Source: JAWLBY01 sp041687455 (GTDB taxonomy: Bacteria; Pseudomonadota; Gammaproteobacteria; Xanthomonadales; Xanthomonadaceae). From it: a stretch of 64,000 nt of DNA. Positions within the stretch are counted from its first letter, which is position 1; each line of letters starts with the position of its first letter. The notes beneath the pieces were generated by a model. It saw nothing but the letters and a program-made list of their open reading frames with translations, made no database searches and was not told the DNA's origin. Below, piece after piece: positions 58,003-64,000 of the stretch. The stretch spans positions 124,001 to 188,000 of the forward strand of contig JAWLBY010000001.1 in NCBI GenBank assembly GCA_041687455.1, read 5' to 3'. The translations under genes and the position numbers were made by a program.

Positions 58003-58863
58003 ATGGATCAGCAACCGGACACGCCACTGCCGGCGCAATCGCAGGATCGACAGCCGGGCGTCGAATCGAAGATGAATCCGAAGCCGCTGGTGATTCGCAG
58101 CGACTACCGCGGCTGCGAACGGCTGGCCGGCAGGATCGCCTTGATCACCGGCGGCGACAGCGGCATCGGCCGTGCGATCGCGGTGCACTTCGCACGGGAA
58201 GGCGCCGACGTGGCGATCGCCTACCTGGAGGAATCCGACGATGCGCGCGAAACCAAGCGGCAGGTCGAACGGGAAGGCCGCAGTTGCCTGCTGCTCGCCG
58301 GCGACCTGGCAGCGAACGAACAGTGCGAAGAGGTGGTACGGCGCACCGTCGACGTGTTCGGCCGCATCGACGTGCTGGTCAACAATGTCGCCGAGCAGCA
58401 CGAAGCGGAACCGCAGGCGCTCGATCCGGAACAGTTGCGCCGCACCTTCGAGAGCAACGTGTTCTCGTACTTCAACGTCACCCGTGCCGCGCTGCCGTCG
58501 ATGCCGGAGGGCGCGGCGATCATCAACACCAGTTCGATCACCGGCGTGCGCGGCCACGCCTCGCTGATCGATTACTCGGCAACCAAGGGCGCGATCCTGG
58601 CGATGACCTATTCGCTGGCCGCGGCACTCGCCGAACGCGGCATCCGCGTCAATGCGGTGGCACCGGGTCCGATCTGGACGCCACTGATCCCGGCCAGCTT
58701 CGACGCCGAGCATGTGGCCCGATTCGGCAGCAAGACCCTGTTCAAGCGCCCCGGACAGCCGGCCGAGGTCGCGCCGTGCTACGTGTTCCTGGCCTCGCAG
58801 GATGCTTCTTTCATCACCGGGCAGGTTTTGCACGTCAACGGCGGCGAGAACATCGCGCACTGA
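58003..58863 (+). CDS. short-chain dehydrogenase, stress-type
   Basis: NAD(P)-dependent oxidoreductase of 286 residues. TGGDSGIGRA is the cofactor motif, NNVAEQHE lies in the adjacent loop, Ser in NTSSITG and Tyr-x-x-x-Lys in DYSATKGA form the active site. The N-terminal 40-residue extension and NVAEQ resemble YghA and Bacillus general stress protein 39. GGAG lies 7 nt before the ATG. Substrate unknown. Confidence 0.92.
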   Translation: MDQQPDTPLPAQSQDRQPGVESKMNPKPLVIRSDYRGCERLAGRIALITGGDSGIGRAIAVHFAREGADVAIAYLEESDDARETKRQVEREGRSCLLLAGDLAANEQCEEVVRRTVDVFGRIDVLVNNVAEQHEAEPQALDPEQLRRTFESNVFSYFNVTRAALPSMPEGAAIINTSSITGVRGHASLIDYSATKGAILAMTYSLAAALAERGIRVNAVAPGPIWTPLIPASFDAEHVARFGSKTLFKRPGQPAEVAPCYVFLASQDASFITGQVLHVNGGENIAH

Positions 58864-58945
58864 TCGGTGGCATGGCGATTGCTCACTGCACGTCACGTCA
58901 TGGCCGCGCGACGGCCCCGCCAGTTCGCTGAACGAGGAGCAGACC

Positions 58946-60127
58946 ATGCATCGACGTTACCGGTACCACGCCCCGCACGGCGGGCGGCATCATGGCGACG
59001 GCACGCACGGCGGCAGTCCGGCTGAACGCCATATCGGTCCGGACGACGAAGGCGGACGCGAGCGCGAGTTCGGCAGCCGGCCCGAAGGCGGCGCCTGGGG
59101 CTACGACCGCGGTGACCTGCCGGCGGTCGATCCGGACTACAGCCATCGCTATTCGACGGCGCCGCGTCGCGAGGATCGGGGTGGCCGCAGTCGCTGGGGA
59201 CAGGCGGCACGCGATGCCGAGCACGACCCGCGCGACCGGCCGCCGGGTCCCGGCGGCGGACGCGGCTTCGGTGGCGGCGAGGGCAGGCACGACCCCGACC
59301 GCGGCCATCACGGCGGTATCGGCGGCTCGTCCGGCGGCCGCTACGGTGCCGACTACGGCGGCGGTCGCCCGTACCGCGACGAGAGCTTCAACGAGTACGA
59401 GCCGCAGGGGCGACTGCCGCAGATGGGCGGCGCCGGCAATGCCTATCCGCGCTTCCACGGCGGCGGTCGCTACACCCGCTCCGGCTACAGCAGCGGTTTC
59501 TCCGACGAGCCGGCGCGCGAGTTCGGCGCCAGCTACGGCGAGGCCTCCGGCTACGGCGAAGATGACCCGCGCTACGGCGGTCCGCGCGAGCCGCATGCCG
59601 GCGGCGGCCAGGCCGGTGCGAGGCGCGGCGCCGGACCGGCCGGCACGATCGGCCGGCGCGACTTCGAGCGCAGTTATCTGCAGGGAGCCGGCGGCGATGC
59701 GTTCGGCGGCGGCTACCCGGGCGAGTACGGCGGCAGCGAGCATGCGGAGCGCTGGCGCACCGGCATGACGCAGGATTTTCGCGGCCGCGGTCCGAAAGGC
59801 TATGCACGCTCCGACGAGCGCCTGCGCGAGGACGTCTGCGAACGGCTGACCGACGATCCGTACGTCGATGCCAGCGACATCGACGTGCAGGCCGAGGGCG
59901 GCGTCGTGACGCTGTCCGGCGAAGTCAGCGACCGCTGGATGAAGTACCACGTCGAGGATCTGATCGACCGCTGTCCCGGCGTCAGGGACATCCGCAACGA
60001 ACTTGGCGTGCGTTCCCGGCAGGCCCGTGACACGTCGACCAGCCGGCGCGAGGCCAGCAGCACGCGCGGCAACGAACGGCAGCCCCCCGGTGCGGCCGGC
60101 AACCGGCCGGGCAGCGACCGCGGCTGA
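58946..60127 (+). CDS. Gly-rich BON-domain protein
   Basis: A 393-residue protein. Residues 1-290 are low complexity, rich in Gly, Arg, Asp, Tyr and His, and probably disordered. A BON domain follows at about 298-360 (DERLREDVCERLTDDPYVDA, then GGVVTLSGEVSDRWMKYHVE). A basic disordered tail ends it. BON domains bind phospholipid or stress-related partners. There is no signal peptide, so a cytosolic location is likely. GAGGAG lies 6 nt before the ATG. It sits 82 nt after the SDR gene. Confidence 0.85.
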   Translation: MHRRYRYHAPHGGRHHGDGTHGGSPAERHIGPDDEGGREREFGSRPEGGAWGYDRGDLPAVDPDYSHRYSTAPRREDRGGRSRWGQAARDAEHDPRDRPPGPGGGRGFGGGEGRHDPDRGHHGGIGGSSGGRYGADYGGGRPYRDESFNEYEPQGRLPQMGGAGNAYPRFHGGGRYTRSGYSSGFSDEPAREFGASYGEASGYGEDDPRYGGPREPHAGGGQAGARRGAGPAGTIGRRDFERSYLQGAGGDAFGGGYPGEYGGSEHAERWRTGMTQDFRGRGPKGYARSDERLREDVCERLTDDPYVDASDIDVQAEGGVVTLSGEVSDRWMKYHVEDLIDRCPGVRDIRNELGVRSRQARDTSTSRREASSTRGNERQPPGAAGNRPGSDRG

Positions 60128-60170
60128 TCGCGCGAGTGCAGCCCGGGGCGCTGCGACGCTCCGGGCCGCG

Positions 60171-63100
60171 CTACGGCGCCGCCGCAGCGAGCCGCTTGCG
60201 CTCGAGCCCGGCGGTCAGCGCGGCCATCACCTCGGCCGGCGTGCTCGGCTTCAGCAGATGACTGTCGAAGCCGGCAGCAAGCGCACGCTGCACGTCGGCA
60301 CTCGATCCGTAACCGCTGAACGCGATCAGCAGCAGCGGATCACCGTGATCGGCGCGCATCCGCTCGGCCAGCCGGTAGCCGTTCCAGTCGCCGGGCAGGC
60401 CGAGATCGCAGATCACCGCATCGAAGCGTTGCTCGGCCAGGCGACGCAGCGCCGACTCACCTTCATGCACGCTGACCACCCGGTAGCCCTGCAGCTCGAG
60501 CAGCATTTTCAGCGCCTCGGCGTGATCGACCTCATCGTCGATGATCAGCAGGTCCGCGCCGTGGTCGCTCGGTCGGTAGTCCGGCCGCGGCTCGGCCACC
60601 GCGTTCGGGGCGGCGATCGCCGGCAGCGCGACCTCGAAGCAGGCACCGGCGCCGTCATCGAGGTTGCGTGCGCAGACCTCGCCATCGTGCAGTTGCGCCA
60701 TTCGCGTGACGATCGACAGGCCGAGCCCGAGACCCCGCTCGCGCCAGCTCTCGCCCTGCACGAACGGCTCGAACATCCGCGGCATCAGTGCGGCCGGGAT
60801 GCCCGAACCACTGTCGCAGACGCTCAGCACGTGCCGCTCGGCGCCATGCCGGAGTTCGATCCGGATGTCACCGCCGGGCGGCGTCGCCTTCAGCGCGTTG
60901 GAGACCAGGTTGTCGGCGATTTGCCGCAGCCGCGCCGGATCGCCGCGCACCCAGTAGCTGTCGCCGCGATCGTGCAGTGCGCGCAGACGCACCTCCTGCT
61001 TGCGCGCGCGTTCGCCGAAATCGTCGCAGACATCGTCGACGATCTGTCCGAGCTCGACATCGGACACCTGCAGTTCGACCTTGCCCTGGGTGATCCGCGA
61101 GATGTCGAGCAGATCCTCGACCAGCCGCTGCAACTGCACGGTCTGGCGGCGGATCGTCTGTGCCAGCAACGGCCGCTGCAGCTCCGGCAGGTCGGCGCGG
61201 TTCAACAGGTGAGCGCTGGTCATCAGCGCCGCCAGCGGATTGCGCAGTTCGTGACTCAGTGTCGCAATGAACTGCTGGGTGCGCTCCTGCGCCCGCTGCA
61301 GGATGTTCTGCGCCTGCTTCTGATCCTCGATGTCGGTGCAGGTGCCATACCAGCGCGTGATCCGCATGCCTTCATCGGCCACCGGCACCGCCCGCATCAT
61401 GTGCCAGCGCGGCGCGCGGTCGGTGCGCAGCAGGCGCAGCTCGATCGCCAGCGGCTGACCGGAGGCGATCGCCTGACGGAACGCCGCGACTGCATCGGCA
61501 CGGTCGTCGGCGTGCACGGCGCGGTGCCACGGATCGACCGTCGACAGGCCGGTGTAGTTGCGCCAGCGCTGGTTGAAATAGAACATCCGGCCGTCGCCGT
61601 AGGCGATCCAGACCATGTGCGGCACGCTCTCGGCCAGCGCCCGGTGCTCGCGATTGCTGCGTCGCAACGCCTGTTCGGTGCGCTTGCGCTCGGTGTGGTC
61701 GGTGTCGAGCGTGATGCAGCCGGCAACCTTGCCGTCGGCAGTCACGTCCGGCGTCACCGAGGTCAGCGACCAGCGGGTGCCGCGCAGCGGATGCTCCTGC
61801 ATCCATTCGACCTGGCTCGGCAGCCCGCGGAAGCCGCGCTCGATCGCATCGCCCAGCGCGACCAGGTCGGCACCGGACAGCACGTCCGACAGTGCCGCGC
61901 CGCGGATCTCCTGCTCACGACCGAACCATTCCAGGAACGAACGGTTGGCCCAGCGGAAACGGCCATCGACTTCGATGTAGGCGATCCGCGCCGGCATCGT
62001 GTCGAGGATCAGTCGCAGCTCCTGTTCGGCGCGCCGCAGCCGGTCGAGCGCACTGCGCTTGTCGTGCACGTCGCGGGCGCTGCAGACCCACTGCCCGGCC
62101 GCGATGCCGGTGCCCGGAATCGGCACCGCGCGCACCGCGACCTGGCGGTACTCGCCGCTGGCGTGACGCAGACGGAATTCGATTTCCTCGGTGCCGAGCC
62201 GGCGCCGGCAGCGGGCGACGAAGCGACGCAGCCGGGCACGGTCGTCGCCGTGCGCGCGCGCATACAGTTCGACGAAGTGCCGGGCGATCTCCTCGTTGCC
62301 GGTGAACCGCCGCCAGCCGGACAGGTACAGGATCGCGCCACCGGCGGCGAGGTGGAACACGATCGCCGCGGTCGCCTCCGCCAACCGGCGGAAGCGTACC
62401 TCGCTGTCGTGCAGCGCGCGCTGCCGGTCGAGCTGCTCGGTGATGTCGAACGCGTGCATGACGACGCCTTCGACCTCGTGTGCCTCCTCGTTGCAGTGCG
62501 GCTGCAACTGCACCGCGTACTGCCGGGTGACGCCGTGCTCGTCGCTGAGCGACAGTTGCGTCTGCGCGGCGACGCCGGCCAGCGCCCGCCGCAGGTGCGG
62601 CGCCAGCCTGATGTAGTGATCGTGCTCCAGCACGTCGACCAGCGGACGGTCGACCAGCGCGCTGAGCGGCTCGCCGTCGCCGAACCGCTGGCGATTGCCG
62701 ATCAGGTAGCGCGCATCGCGATCGATGTAGGCGACGAACGCCGGCACCGAGTCGATGATCGACTGCAGCAGACGGCGCGCCTGCTGTACGCGGGCATCGG
62801 CTTCGCTGCGGGCGGCCGAATCGATCGCGAAGAACGCCGCTTCGTTGCGCTGCACGATCGCGCCGCCGACCGTCACGTGCAGCGGACTGCCGTCGCGCCG
62901 CAACAGCACCTTGCCGTACGGCCGGCTGCTGCCGCGGGCGGCCAGTTCGGCGATCGCGTATTCGTCGGCCGGCCAGTACTCGGCCGGGGTCAACTCGCGC
63001 AACGCGCCCGGCGCCTCGGCGACTTCGTGCTCGGAATAGCCGAGCATGCTCCAGAACGCGGCGTTGGCCGACCGGATATGGCCCTGCAGGTCGATCGTGA

Positions 63101-63896
63101 AGATCGCCAGCAGCTCGGAATCGAACAACGCCCGCAGCTTGGCCTCGCTGCGGATCAGCCGCTCGTGCGACTCGTGCAGTTCGCTGTTGTCCTGCAGGCT
63201 CAGCACGTGGCCGCGCACGCCGCGGCTCGCCGCGACCGGCGCCACACTGCCCGACAACGGCAGTGACCGTCCCGGCAGCTCGGCCTCGAGCCCGTCCGGC
63301 AACCGCAACAGCGTTCGATGACCGGACGATACGGCCAGCGGGTCGAAGCGCTGCCCGGCCCGCCGCAGCGGCAGCAGCGTGTCGAGCGGCTGGCCGAGTG
63401 CGTCCATCTGCAGCCCGAGCTTGTCCTTGGCCTGGCGGTTGAAGAACTCCAGCCGGCCGTCGCCGTCGACCACCAGCAGGATGTCGCCGACGCTGTGCAG
63501 GATGCTCTGGTAGCGGGCACGCTCGTTGCGCATCTGTTGCATCGATGCACGCAGTCGCGCGGCGAGCCCGGCGACGGTCAGCGCAGTCGCGAGGCGCAGC
63601 CCGAGCAGCGGCAGCTCGCTGCGGTCGACCGCGAACAGCGTCGCGCCGTCCGGCAATACCAGCGCCAGCCCGCCGATCGCAGCGACCAGCCCGCCGGCAA
63701 TGCCGCCGAACCAGGCCGCGGCAATCGTCGCCAGCAGATACAACGGGCCCGGCAGGCCGCTGCCGACCGACATCGGCCAGAGCTGCAACAGCACGAGCGG
63801 CGTCGCCACCGCCGCGACTCCGGTCAGGAACCCGCGCCGGATCGAGCGCCACGACAACGGCGTCGCGCCCGGGCGCTTGACGTATCGCTCGCTCAT
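60171..63896 (-). CDS. membrane hybrid histidine kinase with six PAS domains
   Basis: A 1241-residue sensor. About four membrane segments at the N-terminus (PLYLLATIAAAWFGGIAGG resembles the DUF4118 module of KdpD) are followed by six PAS-like units ending near residue 840. The HisKA domain has phospho-acceptor His in TLSHELRNPLAALM, then an ATPase domain (DNLVSNALKATPPGG, GLGLGLSIVTRM), and a receiver with phospho-acceptor Asp in VICDLGLPG. The ATG at 63896 is favoured; an in-frame ATG at 63953 is possible. No partner regulator is adjacent. Confidence 0.92.
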   Translation of the reverse strand: MSERYVKRPGATPLSWRSIRRGFLTGVAAVATPLVLLQLWPMSVGSGLPGPLYLLATIAAAWFGGIAGGLVAAIGGLALVLPDGATLFAVDRSELPLLGLRLATALTVAGLAARLRASMQQMRNERARYQSILHSVGDILLVVDGDGRLEFFNRQAKDKLGLQMDALGQPLDTLLPLRRAGQRFDPLAVSSGHRTLLRLPDGLEAELPGRSLPLSGSVAPVAASRGVRGHVLSLQDNSELHESHERLIRSEAKLRALFDSELLAIFTIDLQGHIRSANAAFWSMLGYSEHEVAEAPGALRELTPAEYWPADEYAIAELAARGSSRPYGKVLLRRDGSPLHVTVGGAIVQRNEAAFFAIDSAARSEADARVQQARRLLQSIIDSVPAFVAYIDRDARYLIGNRQRFGDGEPLSALVDRPLVDVLEHDHYIRLAPHLRRALAGVAAQTQLSLSDEHGVTRQYAVQLQPHCNEEAHEVEGVVMHAFDITEQLDRQRALHDSEVRFRRLAEATAAIVFHLAAGGAILYLSGWRRFTGNEEIARHFVELYARAHGDDRARLRRFVARCRRRLGTEEIEFRLRHASGEYRQVAVRAVPIPGTGIAAGQWVCSARDVHDKRSALDRLRRAEQELRLILDTMPARIAYIEVDGRFRWANRSFLEWFGREQEIRGAALSDVLSGADLVALGDAIERGFRGLPSQVEWMQEHPLRGTRWSLTSVTPDVTADGKVAGCITLDTDHTERKRTEQALRRSNREHRALAESVPHMVWIAYGDGRMFYFNQRWRNYTGLSTVDPWHRAVHADDRADAVAAFRQAIASGQPLAIELRLLRTDRAPRWHMMRAVPVADEGMRITRWYGTCTDIEDQKQAQNILQRAQERTQQFIATLSHELRNPLAALMTSAHLLNRADLPELQRPLLAQTIRRQTVQLQRLVEDLLDISRITQGKVELQVSDVELGQIVDDVCDDFGERARKQEVRLRALHDRGDSYWVRGDPARLRQIADNLVSNALKATPPGGDIRIELRHGAERHVLSVCDSGSGIPAALMPRMFEPFVQGESWRERGLGLGLSIVTRMAQLHDGEVCARNLDDGAGACFEVALPAIAAPNAVAEPRPDYRPSDHGADLLIIDDEVDHAEALKMLLELQGYRVVSVHEGESALRRLAEQRFDAVICDLGLPGDWNGYRLAERMRADHGDPLLLIAFSGYGSSADVQRALAAGFDSHLLKPSTPAEVMAALTAGLERKRLAAAAP

Positions 63897-64000
63897 GCCG
63901 TTCCGGAGCTCAAGCCGCAGCCGGCCCGGACGCCACCGCGCCCGACCGCGCATCGCCGACGACCACTCGCCTGCTCATTGCCGTTCTCCCCCATCGCCGT

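Noticed and set aside
63910..63978. 22-codon frame with a good ribosome site upstream of the hybrid kinase
   Set aside because: Too short to judge and out of frame with the kinase; it could be a leader peptide, but nothing else supports it.

Overview
The window is about 67% G+C chromosomal DNA of a motile gammaproteobacterium, most likely of the Xanthomonadales/Lysobacterales. Three things point there: the gene order fliR-flhB-flhA-flhF-flhG-fliA-cheYZA-motCD-parC-parP, a polar-flagellum layout; the GGGATTC/GAATCCC intergenic tracts, a type I associate from memory with that order; and the mix of neighbours. The lineage is inferred, with no database behind it. Nearly every gene uses strongly G/C-ending codons and no recent island of foreign composition is evident. 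No tRNA, rRNA, CRISPR array, insertion sequence or prophage gene was seen.

Region 1 (1-14.6 kb, + strand) is the late part of a flagellar locus: export gate (fliR, flhB, flhA), polar number and placement control (flhF, flhG), sigma-28 (fliA), then the flagellar chemotaxis core (cheY, cheZ, cheA), a second stator pair (motC, motD) and the ParC/ParP proteins that place chemosensory arrays at the pole. CheA and ParP share a short acidic/aromatic motif, once in CheA and twice in ParP. Four GGGATTC...GAATCCC inverted-repeat elements sit in this region, each ending 9-12 nt before a start codon.

Region 2 (14.8-31.6 kb, + strand) is a second, complete chemosensory cluster: STAS protein, CheY-like regulator, CheA2, an Aer-like PAS transducer, two membrane transducers (one with a CZB domain), two CheW, CheR, CheD, CheB and a small one-TM transducer-like protein behind a near-consensus FliA promoter. 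It supplies the only cheW, cheR and cheB genes in the window, so the two clusters may share parts.

Region 3 (31.7-40.3 kb) is a mixed stretch: SlyD-type isomerase, a LysR regulator divergent from DoxX and pirin, a CHASE4-GGDEF diguanylate cyclase, an NlpC/P60 lipoprotein, the c-di-GMP flagellar brake YcgR, a HemJ-like protein, a membrane protein of unknown function and a MoxR ATPase without its usual partner. The cyclase and YcgR link c-di-GMP to the flagellum upstream.

Region 4 (40.4-46.0 kb, - strand) holds the aerobic ribonucleotide reductase genes nrdA-nrdB with a downstream thioesterase. Upstream of nrdA lie a paired NrdR operator and a clear cobalamin riboswitch, so this B12-independent enzyme appears to be controlled both by nucleotide status and by B12.

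Region 5 (46.0-60.1 kb) reads as a stress and desiccation zone: a pair of flavin-reductase-like proteins behind a pentanucleotide repeat, two hemerythrin-like proteins, the non-homologous end-joining pair Ku-LigD downstream of two tiny conserved proteins, an AarF/UbiB-type kinase, trehalose synthesis (otsA-otsB), a stress-type short-chain dehydrogenase and a Gly-rich BON protein. The window ends in a 1241-residue six-PAS hybrid histidine kinase on the - strand.
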